Shown: piece by piece, positions 57,270-64,000 of the stretch
Layout: every line of letters starts with the position of its first letter
Position numbering within the stretch: position 1 is the first letter of the stretch
Source of the DNA: Ornithinimicrobium pekingense DSM 21552
GTDB taxonomy: Bacteria; Actinomycetota; Actinomycetes; Actinomycetales; Dermatophilaceae
Length of the DNA stretch: 64,000 bases
Direction of reading: 5' to 3'
Assembly: GCF_000421185.1 (NCBI RefSeq)
Contig: NZ_ATWJ01000009.1
Span: 64,868 to 128,867 of the forward strand
The notes under the pieces: generated by a model
Seen by the model: the letters and a program-made list of their open reading frames with translations, nothing else
Database searches by the model: none
What the model was told of the DNA's origin: nothing
Position numbers and translations under genes: made by a program

Positions 57270-59044
57270 TCATCGGCATCCTGGGCAGCCTGGTCCCCCT
57301 TGCCCTCCTGGCGGGCGTGGCGGCGGTCGTGGTGACGGTGGTGCGGCGCCGGGGCACGGGTGAGCACGCGGCCGGTGACGAAGGACTGGTCAGCGGCCAC
57401 GCGGTCCGCCGGTTCTTCCAGTACCTCCTGCTCGCGGGGCTGCTCTTCTCCGCCGCCAGCGGGGTGGCGGGGCTGCTGGGGCGGCTGCTCGACCGCGACC
57501 CGGTCCTGGTGCGCGACGACTCCGGGCTGGCGCTGCAGCTCACCTTCACCCTCATCGCGCTGCCGATCTGGGCCGCCCTGGCCTGGTGGACCTACCGCCG
57601 CCTGCGCGAGGACGCGCAGGAGTCACGCTCGCTGGGCTGGGCCGCCTACCTGACGCTCGTGGGGCTGGTCTCCCTCGTGGTGGCCATGGTCGCCTGGCAC
57701 GGGGCCCTGGCCGGGCTGCTCACGGAGGCCCCCTACCGCGGGACGCAGCTGGCGACGGCCGTGGTCTGGACCGCGATCTGGGCGGCCCACCACTGGTGGG
57801 GCCGTTCGGTCACCCCCGGCGGGCACCTGCGTCCGCTGCTCCTCGTCGGCTCGCTGGTCGGGTTGGGCACGGCGGCGACCGGCCTGGCCCAGACCCTGTC
57901 GCCCGCCCTGCGCGAGCTGCTCGGGCTGACCCGCGACACGCTCGTCGGCGGCACGGTGGACGACATCCTCACCGGCGCCCCGACGTTCCTGGTCGGCGCC
58001 GCGGCATGGGTCGTCTACTGGGCGCTGGCCACCGCGCGCGGCCCGCGCGACACCGGCTGGCTGGCCCTCGTGCTGCTCGCCGGGGTGGCGGGCGGGCTGC
58101 TCGCCGCGGTCGTCGCGGCGAGCCTGCTGGGGTATGCCGTGCTCGTCTGGCTGGTCGGCGAGCCGGCGGCACGCACCGCCACGGACCACTTCTCCACGGT
58201 CCCGGGCGAGCTGGCCGTGCTCGCGGTCGGCCTGGTCGTGTGGTGGTACCACCGGGAGGTGCTGGGGGCCACCCGCGAGCGGCGCACCGAGGTCCGCCGG
58301 GTCTACGAGTACCTGCTCTCGGCGGTCGGGCTGCTCGCGGCGGCGGCGGGCCTCGTCATGGTGCTCGTCACCGTCGTCGAGGCCATCGCCAGCGGCAGCG
58401 ACCTGGTCGTCGGGGGCAGCGCCCTCAACGCCCTCCTCGCCGCACTGGTCCTGCTGGCGGTGGGGGCACCGGTGTGGTGGTGGCACTGGCGCCAGGCCGA
58501 GCACGCGCGCGCCACCGCGGCTGCGGCCGAGCTGCGATCGCCCACCCGGCGCAGCTACCTGCTGGTGCTCTTCGGCCTGTCGGGGGTCGCCGCGGTCGTC
58601 ACCCTCATCACGCTGGTCTACCTCCTCCTCGAGGACGCCCTGGCCGGTGGCGTCGACCTCGAGACGATGCGCAGCATCCGCTTCCCGATCGGCATCCTGG
58701 CCACGACGTCCCTGCTGTCGGCCTACCACTGGACCGTCTTCCGCGCCGACCGCGCCGCGCTCTCCGGGACGGCCTCGCAGGAGCGCCCGGTGACCGCCAG
58801 TGCGCCCCCGCGTCAGGTCCTGCTCGTCGGGGCGGCCGACCCCGCGGTCGTCACCGAGCTGCAGGAGCGTTCCGGCGCGCGGGTCCAGCTCCTGCGACGC
58901 ACCGACCTGCAGCCGGCGCCCTGGTCCGTGGACGACCTCGTGGCGGCCCTGGACGAGGCACCGGCCCCGGCGGTGGTCGTCCTCGCCGGCACCGACGGAG
59001 TGACGGTCGTACCGGTCGAGCTGACCAACTACACTATGTCGTAG
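57266..59044 (+). CDS. DUF5671 multi-pass membrane protein
   Basis: 592 aa from GTG 57266. At least a dozen hydrophobic helices occur in about four repeated modules, each opening with an R-x-F/Y-x-YLL motif (RRFFQYLLLAG; RRVYEYLLSAVG; RRSYLLVLFG), which is the DUF5671 pattern. A soluble C-terminal alpha/beta tail (about 515-592; QVLLVGAADPAVV) follows the last helix. Function unknown. Coupled to the preceding single-pass protein. Confidence 0.78.
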   Translation: MIIGILGSLVPLALLAGVAAVVVTVVRRRGTGEHAAGDEGLVSGHAVRRFFQYLLLAGLLFSAASGVAGLLGRLLDRDPVLVRDDSGLALQLTFTLIALPIWAALAWWTYRRLREDAQESRSLGWAAYLTLVGLVSLVVAMVAWHGALAGLLTEAPYRGTQLATAVVWTAIWAAHHWWGRSVTPGGHLRPLLLVGSLVGLGTAATGLAQTLSPALRELLGLTRDTLVGGTVDDILTGAPTFLVGAAAWVVYWALATARGPRDTGWLALVLLAGVAGGLLAAVVAASLLGYAVLVWLVGEPAARTATDHFSTVPGELAVLAVGLVVWWYHREVLGATRERRTEVRRVYEYLLSAVGLLAAAAGLVMVLVTVVEAIASGSDLVVGGSALNALLAALVLLAVGAPVWWWHWRQAEHARATAAAAELRSPTRRSYLLVLFGLSGVAAVVTLITLVYLLLEDALAGGVDLETMRSIRFPIGILATTSLLSAYHWTVFRADRAALSGTASQERPVTASAPPRQVLLVGAADPAVVTELQERSGARVQLLRRTDLQPAPWSVDDLVAALDEAPAPAVVVLAGTDGVTVVPVELTNYTMS

Positions 59045-59108
59045 AGGCCCGGTCCCTGTCCGGCCACCATGGCCGACACACCGGCCCTCTCTCACCGAGG
59101 AGGCCGTG

Positions 59109-60155
59109 ATGCGTGCAGTCGTGTTCGAGGGGTACAAGACCTTCCCCGTGCTCCGGGAGGTCGAGCGACCCGTTCCCGGTCCCGGTGAGGTGCTCCTCAA
59201 GGTCGCCGGGGCAGGAGCCTGCCACTCCGACGTCGGGCTGTTCCACGACTTCGAGGGCGACCCCACCGGGCTGCTGACCCCGCCCTTCATCCTCGGCCAC
59301 GAGACCTCCGGATGGGTCGAGGAGGTGGGACCGGGCGTGACCGGGTTCAGCCAGGGCGAGGCCTACCTGGTCTACGGCCCGACCGGCTGCGGTCGCTGCC
59401 CCGCCTGCTCCCGGGGTCAGGACACCTACTGCGCGCGGCCCCACGAGGTCGGGTACGCCGCGATGGGCCTCGGTCGGGACGGCGGCATGGCGGACTACCT
59501 CGTCGCGCCCGCCCGCAACCTCGTCCCGCTGGGGGACGCCGACCCCGTGGCTGCCGCCCCGCTGGCGGACGCGGGTCTGACGCCGTACCACGCGATCAGA
59601 CGCGCGATGCCCCACCTCGCCGGTGGCGGGCGGTCCGCCCTGGTGATCGGGCTGGGCGGCCTGGGCCTGGTCGCCGTGCAGATCCTGCGTGCCCTCACGG
59701 GGGCGACCGTCATCGCGACGGACCTCAAGCCCGAGGCGATGGAGCAGGCCGAGGCGCACGGCGCGCTGACCGTGCCGGGCGGTGAGGGCCAGGTCGAGCG
59801 CATCAAGGAGCTGACCGGCGGCCGGGGCGTGGACGCGGTGTTCGACATGGTGGGCGTCGACGCCACGCTCGCCCTCGCCGCGTCGACCGTCGCGCAGCTG
59901 GGCGCGCTGACCGTGGTCGGCATCGGCGGCGGCACCTACCCGTGGAACTTCTTCACCGTCCCCTACGAGGTCACCTTCTCCTCGACCTACTGGGGCACGA
60001 TCGAGGACCTGCACGAGGTCGTGGCGATGTACCGCGCCGGGCAGATCACCCCGGTCGTCGAGCGCTACCGGATGGACGACGCGCTCGACGCCTACGCGAG
60101 GCTGCGCGACGGTGAGCTGAGCGCCCGGGCGGTGGTCGTGCCGCACGGCTGGTGA
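59109..60155 (+). CDS. zinc-dependent NAD(P) alcohol dehydrogenase (MDR family)
   Basis: 348 aa from ATG 59109 (GAGGAGG upstream). Catalytic zinc ligands are C in ACHSDVGL and GHE in LGHETSGWVEEVG; the four structural-zinc cysteines are in CGRCPACSRGQDTYC. The cofactor motif is GLGGLGLVAVQ. It oxidises alcohols or reduces aldehydes/ketones; substrate unknown. The gene is probably monocistronic; the next gene has its own promoter and leader. Confidence 0.9.
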   Translation: MRAVVFEGYKTFPVLREVERPVPGPGEVLLKVAGAGACHSDVGLFHDFEGDPTGLLTPPFILGHETSGWVEEVGPGVTGFSQGEAYLVYGPTGCGRCPACSRGQDTYCARPHEVGYAAMGLGRDGGMADYLVAPARNLVPLGDADPVAAAPLADAGLTPYHAIRRAMPHLAGGGRSALVIGLGGLGLVAVQILRALTGATVIATDLKPEAMEQAEAHGALTVPGGEGQVERIKELTGGRGVDAVFDMVGVDATLALAASTVAQLGALTVVGIGGGTYPWNFFTVPYEVTFSSTYWGTIEDLHEVVAMYRAGQITPVVERYRMDDALDAYARLRDGELSARAVVVPHGW

Positions 60156-60196
60156 CGCGCGGCGGGGCGATGACGGCCGCGGGGCGCCGGTGCGGG

Positions 60197-60334
60197 TAGA
60201 CTGGTCGCAGCGCCCCGCACCGTCTCACCTCGGGGCGCATGATCATGTCGGCCCTTCTCGGCCGGCCAAGGTCGCGCCGCCCCCGGGCCTGCGCGCCGGG
60301 TGGGACACCCCGACCGTCCCGAAAGACCATCTCT
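60197..60334 (+). promoter_or_regulatory. promoter and long structured leader of the DEAD-box gene
   Basis: TAGACT (60197-60202) is a good -10, placing the 5' end near 60209 and leaving about 125 bases before GTG 60335. GCGCCCCG (60210-60217) and CGGGGCGC (60231-60238) form a perfect 8-bp stem at the 5' end, and GGGAC/GTCCC near 60302-60320 forms a second. Long leaders are usual for cold-regulated RNA helicase genes. An in-frame ATG at 60239 could give a 32-residue basic extension. Confidence 0.55.
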
Positions 60335-61843
60335 GTGACTTCCAGCTTCGCCGACCTCGGCGTGCCCGCCTCCCTGACCTCCCCCCTCGCCGAGCTCGGC
60401 ATCACCACCCCCACGCCGATCCAGGCGGCCACCCTGCCCGACTCCCTGGCCGGACGCGACGTCCTCGGCCGCGGGCGCACCGGCTCGGGCAAGACCTACG
60501 CCTTCCTGCTGCCGCTGGTGGCCCGCCTCATGGCGGACCGTGCGGCGACCTCACGACGCGGCCGTGCCCCCCGAGCCCTCGTGCTCGCCCCGACGCGCGA
60601 GCTCGCCCGTCAGATCGACGAGTCCCTCGCCCCGCTGGCCGCGGCGGCCGGGCTGCGCAGCCTGACCATCTTCGGCGGCGTCGGCCAGAACCCGCAGGTG
60701 CGGGCCCTGCAGTCCGGTGTCGACGTGCTCATCGCCACGCCGGGCCGTCTGGAGGACCTGATCGGCCAGGGCCACGCCGACCTCTCGCGCATCGAGGTCA
60801 CGGTCCTCGACGAGGCCGACCACATGTCCGACCTGGGCTTCCTGCCCGCGGTCAAGCGGCTCCTCGACCGGACGCCACGGAGCGGGCAGCGGATGCTCTT
60901 CTCCGCCACCCTCGACGCCGGCATCGACGTGATCGCCAAGCGCTACCTCGACCGGCCCGTCACCCACCACGCGGACTCGGCGCAGTCTCCCGTCTCGACC
61001 ATGAGCCACCACGTGCTCCACGTCGACGCGGCCGAGCGGCTCCACGTCCTGACCGACCTGGCCGCGGCCCCCGGCAAGGTCATCATGTTCACGCGCACCA
61101 AGCACGGCGCCAAGAAGCTGGCCCGTCAGCTCAACGCCGCCGGCGTCCCCGCGGTCGACCTGCACGGCAACCTGAGCCAGAACGCCCGCGTGCGCAACCT
61201 CGACGCGTTCTCCTCCGGGTCGGCCCCGACCCTGGTCGCCACCGACATCGCCGCCCGCGGCATCCACGTGGACGACGTCGGACTGGTCATCCACGCCGAC
61301 CCGCCGGTGGAGCACAAGGCCTACCTGCACCGCTCGGGCCGCACCGCCCGCGCGGGCAACGAGGGCACGGTCGTGACCCTGATGACCGACGACCAGGTCA
61401 GGGACGTCCGCTCGCTGACCCGCGCCGCGGGCATCAAGCCGGTCACGACCCGGGTCGACCGGCGTCACCCGCTGCTCGGTGAGCTCGCCCCGGGTGAGCG
61501 CGCGCTCGTGCCGGGCGGGTATGCCACCGACGTCACCGCCGGAGCCCCCCGGGCCGACGGCTCCGGCCGGCCGGGCGGTGGCGGCCAGCGCTCCGGAGGC
61601 GGTCGGGGCCGGTCCCGCGGCCAGGGTCAGGGCCAGGCCCCGGCGCGCGGTCGCGGCCAGGCCCGACGTCAGGGCGACTCCCAGGGTGGCGGCCGCGGCC
61701 AGACCGCCGGCCGCGGCCAGGGCACCGGTCGCGGCCAGGGCACCGGCCGCGGCCAGGGCGGCAGGGGCCGCCAGGGCGCCGGCACCGGCGGCTCGGTCGT
61801 GGCGTTCTCGACCTCCTCGCGGGGCGGCGGCCGCCGGGGCTGA
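60335..61843 (+). CDS. DEAD-box ATP-dependent RNA helicase with RG-rich tail
   Basis: 502 aa from GTG 60335. Motifs in order: Q-motif (TPIQAATLP), I (RTGSGKT), Ia (PTRELA), II (DEAD), III (SAT), V/VI (ATDIAARGIHV, HRSGRTARAG). The C-terminal about 95 residues are Gly/Arg/Gln-rich with GRGQGT repeats encoded by 18-bp DNA repeats, like RNA-binding RGG tails. It probably remodels RNA in the cytoplasm, for example during cold stress. ATG 60239 is an alternative start. Confidence 0.92.
   Translation: MTSSFADLGVPASLTSPLAELGITTPTPIQAATLPDSLAGRDVLGRGRTGSGKTYAFLLPLVARLMADRAATSRRGRAPRALVLAPTRELARQIDESLAPLAAAAGLRSLTIFGGVGQNPQVRALQSGVDVLIATPGRLEDLIGQGHADLSRIEVTVLDEADHMSDLGFLPAVKRLLDRTPRSGQRMLFSATLDAGIDVIAKRYLDRPVTHHADSAQSPVSTMSHHVLHVDAAERLHVLTDLAAAPGKVIMFTRTKHGAKKLARQLNAAGVPAVDLHGNLSQNARVRNLDAFSSGSAPTLVATDIAARGIHVDDVGLVIHADPPVEHKAYLHRSGRTARAGNEGTVVTLMTDDQVRDVRSLTRAAGIKPVTTRVDRRHPLLGELAPGERALVPGGYATDVTAGAPRADGSGRPGGGGQRSGGGRGRSRGQGQGQAPARGRGQARRQGDSQGGGRGQTAGRGQGTGRGQGTGRGQGGRGRQGAGTGGSVVAFSTSSRGGGRRG
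61691..61762 (+). repeat. 18-bp tandem repeats in the helicase tail
   Basis: Four units at 61691-61708, 61709-61726, 61727-61744 and 61745-61762, consensus GGCCGCGGCCAGGGCACC, coding GRGQGT with minor changes. The unit length keeps the reading frame, so copy number can vary without damage. Confidence 0.85.
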
Positions 61844-61865
61844 CCCGCCGGCCCCACCCCGCACC

Positions 61866-61900
61866 CGGCCCCGGCCCGTGGTCCGTCAGGGCCGGGGCCG
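61866..61900. terminator. bidirectional hairpin terminator
   Basis: CGGCCCCGGCCC (61866-61877) and GGGCCGGGGCCG (61889-61900), a perfect 12-bp stem with an 11-base loop, between the convergent helicase and MFS genes. Confidence 0.75.
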
Positions 61901-61927
61901 AGGCCTCGTGCACCCGGGCATGACCGG

Positions 61928-63223
61928 TCACTCCACGGAGAGGTCCTGGCGGTGGTGGGTCTCGTACATCCGCACCGCGACCCCGACCGCCGAGACCAGG
62001 CTGATCGCCGCGGCGACCCACACGGCGGCCCGCAGGCTCCACAGGTCGGCGACCACGCCGCCCAGGACCGCGCCGACGGCATACCCGAGGTCCCGCCAGA
62101 CCCGGTATATCCCCACGGCCCGTCCCCGCCACCCGGGGTGGGCGACGTCGCCGACCACGGCGAGCAGGGTCGGGTAGACCATGGCCGTCCCCGCACCCAG
62201 CAGGACCGTGCCGACGGCCCACACGGCGAACGAGTCGCCGAGGGCGACGACGACCAGGGCGCCGGCCTGCGTCAGCATGCCGGCGGTCACCAGGTGCTTG
62301 CGCCCGACCCGGTCCGACAGCGCCCCCGTGACCAGCTGCCCGACTCCCCAGACCCCGGGGTAGAGGGCGAACAGCAGCCCGATCTGGTCCACCCGCAGGC
62401 CGGCTCCCGCGAACAGCAGCGGGAACAGCCCCCAGGACAGGCCGAAGTTGAGGTTGTTGACCAGGCCCGCCTGGCTCGCCGAGGACAGAGCCGGCTCCCG
62501 GTAGCTGGTCTGCGCGAACACCTCGCCGCTGCTCAGCCGCCCGTGCAGGTGGTCGTGCCGCCCGTCCGGGCGCGGGGTGTGCTCGACCGCCTCCGCCCGG
62601 GCGTGCTCGCGGGTCTCCCGCACCGCCAGGGTCGACAGGCCGAGCGCGAGCGCGGTGTAGGCCAGCCCCAGCAGGAACGGCGCGGGCCGAAGCCCGTGCT
62701 CGGCGGCCAGGTAGCCGGCCGCCAGGGAGGTGACCGCCACCGCGCCGTAGCCCGCGGCCTCGTTGAGCCCCATCGCCAGGCCCCGCTGCCGGGGCCCGAC
62801 GAGGTCGATCTTCATGATGACCGTCGTGGACCAGGTCAGCCCCTGGTTGAGGCCGAGCAGCACGTTGGCCGCGATCACCCAGCCCCAGCTCGGGGCCCAG
62901 ATCAGCAGCAGCGGCACCGGGATCGCCAGCAGCCAGCCGGCCACCAGGACCGGCTTGCGGCCGTACCGGTCCGACCACGTCCCCGCGACGTAGTTGGCTG
63001 CTGCCTTGGTCACCCCGAAGGCGGTGACGTAGGTGAAGATGAAGGTGTAGCCGACGAGCCCGAACTCCTCCTCCGCCAGCAGCGGCAGCACGGTCTGCTG
63101 CTGGCCGACCATGCCGCCGACCAGGGCGTTGACCGCCACCAGGAGGGCGAACTGCGCGGCGTTGGCACCCAGGCCGAGGCGGACGGGTCGGACGGCACGG
63201 TCGTCGGGCGCGGGCTGCGGCAT
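61928..63223 (-). CDS. MFS transporter
   Basis: 431 aa with about twelve membrane helices and a His-rich central loop (RPDGRHDHLHGRL, about residue 225). The motif GTWSDRYGRKPVL after helix 2 is the MFS motif A, repeated as GALSDRVGRKHLV in the second half. The substrate is unknown; the His-rich loop might bind a metal. ATG 63223 follows a TAGTGT box by six bases. It diverges from the aldo/keto reductase gene. Confidence 0.87.
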   Translation of the reverse strand: MPQPAPDDRAVRPVRLGLGANAAQFALLVAVNALVGGMVGQQQTVLPLLAEEEFGLVGYTFIFTYVTAFGVTKAAANYVAGTWSDRYGRKPVLVAGWLLAIPVPLLLIWAPSWGWVIAANVLLGLNQGLTWSTTVIMKIDLVGPRQRGLAMGLNEAAGYGAVAVTSLAAGYLAAEHGLRPAPFLLGLAYTALALGLSTLAVRETREHARAEAVEHTPRPDGRHDHLHGRLSSGEVFAQTSYREPALSSASQAGLVNNLNFGLSWGLFPLLFAGAGLRVDQIGLLFALYPGVWGVGQLVTGALSDRVGRKHLVTAGMLTQAGALVVVALGDSFAVWAVGTVLLGAGTAMVYPTLLAVVGDVAHPGWRGRAVGIYRVWRDLGYAVGAVLGGVVADLWSLRAAVWVAAAISLVSAVGVAVRMYETHHRQDLSVE

Positions 63224-63229
63224 GTTATG

Positions 63230-63235
63230 ACACTA
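63230..63235 (-). promoter_or_regulatory. putative -10 box (TAGTGT), leaderless MFS gene
   Basis: Minus-strand TANNNT hexamer six bases before ATG 63223. Confidence 0.5.
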
Positions 63236-63239
63236 CGAC

Positions 63240-63256
63240 CGTCGCCGGAGGCGACG
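63240..63256 (+). promoter_or_regulatory. perfect inverted repeat in the divergent MFS/AKR promoter
   Basis: CGTCGCC (63240-63246), GGA, GGCGACG (63250-63256). It lies about 30 bases before the reductase start, next to both promoters, and is either an operator or a short 5' hairpin. Confidence 0.4.
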
Positions 63257-63284
63257 TGCACGCCATCCGCCCGAGAGGACACCC

Positions 63285-64000
63285 ATGCCCACCCTGCCCG
63301 GCAGCACCGTCGAGATCTTCCCCGTCAACCTGGGCGGCAACGCCTTCGGCTGGACGGCCGACGAGTCGACCTCCTTCGCGGTCCTGGACCGTTTCGTCGA
63401 GCTCGGCGGGACGTTCGTGGACACCGCCGACTCCTACGCGGCCTGGGTCGACGACGTCGGCGGTCAGTCCGAGACGATCCTCGGCCGGTGGCTGGCCGCG
63501 CGCGGGTCGCGCGACGACGTCGCGGTCGCGACCAAGGTCGCCCGCAAGCCGGGCCGGGAGGGGCTCGCCCACGACACGGTCGTCGCCGCCCTGGAGGAGT
63601 CGCTCGACCGGCTGCAGACCGACCACGTGGACCTCTACTACGCCCACTACGACGACGAGGAGGTCCCGGTCGCCGAGCAGGTCGCCACCTTCGACGGGCT
63701 CGTCCGGGACGGTCGCGTGCGTGCCGTCGGCCTGTCCAACTTCTCGCCCGAGCGCATGCGCGAGTGGTTCGAGACCGCCCGGCGGGAGGGCGCCAGCGTC
63801 CCCGTCGCCGTCCAGCCGCGCTACAGCCTCGTCTCCCGGGCCGGCTACGAGCGCGACTACGCACCCCTGGTCACGGAGTTCGGCGCGATGGTGTTCAGCT
63901 ACCCGGCGCTCGCCAGCGGTTTCCTCACCGGCAAGTACCGCTCGGAGGCCGACCTGGAGGGCCAGCCCCGCGGCGCGGCGGCCCGTCGCTACCTCGAGGC
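63285..64000 (+). CDS. aldo/keto reductase, truncated by window edge
   Basis: Partial: 238 codons from ATG 63285 (GAGAGGA seven bases upstream) to the edge. The fold starts with VNLGGNAFG; catalytic residues appear as Asp/Tyr in DTADSYAAW, Lys in ATKVARK and His in YYAHYDDEE. The GLSNFSPERM segment is also typical. It uses NADPH to reduce aldehydes or ketones; substrate unknown. Divergent from the MFS gene, which may share its control. Confidence 0.9.
   Translation, partial: MPTLPGSTVEIFPVNLGGNAFGWTADESTSFAVLDRFVELGGTFVDTADSYAAWVDDVGGQSETILGRWLAARGSRDDVAVATKVARKPGREGLAHDTVVAALEESLDRLQTDHVDLYYAHYDDEEVPVAEQVATFDGLVRDGRVRAVGLSNFSPERMREWFETARREGASVPVAVQPRYSLVSRAGYERDYAPLVTEFGAMVFSYPALASGFLTGKYRSEADLEGQPRGAAARRYLE

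Overview
The window is chromosomal DNA from a high-GC Gram-positive bacterium (about 72% G+C, dense genes, many GTG starts). SepH, DUF3710, DUF4193, DUF3159 and DUF5998 proteins, a PucR regulator, an IdeR/DtxR-type iron box and a ferrochelatase with extra C-terminal cysteines all point to an actinobacterium. Micrococcales, perhaps the Intrasporangiaceae/Ornithinimicrobiaceae group, is my best guess; the genus is not established. I see no rRNA, tRNA, CRISPR array, prophage, integrase or transposase, and no gene-free stretch longer than about 200 bases.

Layout. 1-3 kb: surface-sugar genes (cut-off glycosyltransferase, dehydrogenase, PLP aminotransferase, hexapeptide acyltransferase) resembling a UDP-diacetamido-uronic acid pathway. 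3-6.4 kb: GT2 glycosyltransferase with a DUF2304 partner, an inositol-phosphatase-like enzyme, a universal stress protein and a RIO-type kinase behind an overlapping small ORF. 6.4-11 kb, minus strand: OsmC, an APP1-type phosphatidate phosphatase, a YegS-type lipid kinase and dxs. 11-17.7 kb: PPK2, an iron-box-controlled DUF2218 gene, pxpABC for 5-oxoproline, a luciferase-like/hemerythrin fusion and a double VOC protein. 17.8-20.7 kb: acnA under a palindromic operator.

20.8-35.3 kb is a conserved actinobacterial core block: TRAM-type RNA methyltransferase, DUF3159, DUF3710, dut, DUF4193, suhB-like, ferrochelatase, TRIC channel, divergent sepH, then tdk, a phosphodiesterase-like enzyme, DUF5998 and a GNAT/acyl-CoA synthetase. 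A parC-like gene at 54 kb fits the same neighbourhood. 35-39.6 kb holds an ECF sigma factor with a membrane-anchored Asp-box partner, a nitroreductase, a small membrane protein and a PfkB kinase.

41.6-50.3 kb reads as a catabolic island: a 3-hydroxybutyrate-dehydrogenase-like SDR diverges from a five-gene branched-chain-amino-acid-type ABC importer, followed by a convergent GAF/PucR regulator and an ornithine-cyclodeaminase-like gene. 50.4-64 kb: DrrAB-type exporter, secreted cell-wall-binding deacetylase-like protein, parC-like gene, a large DUF5671 membrane protein, zinc alcohol dehydrogenase, DEAD-box helicase with a structured leader and RG-rich tail, an MFS transporter and a truncated aldo/keto reductase.

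The most unusual signals are not whole genes. The octamer GGTATGCC is strongly over-represented on both strands and forces rare codons. A 78-bp in-frame tandem repeat supplies the start of the suhB-like gene. Several promoters place the -10 box only 6-8 bases before the start codon, which implies leaderless transcripts.
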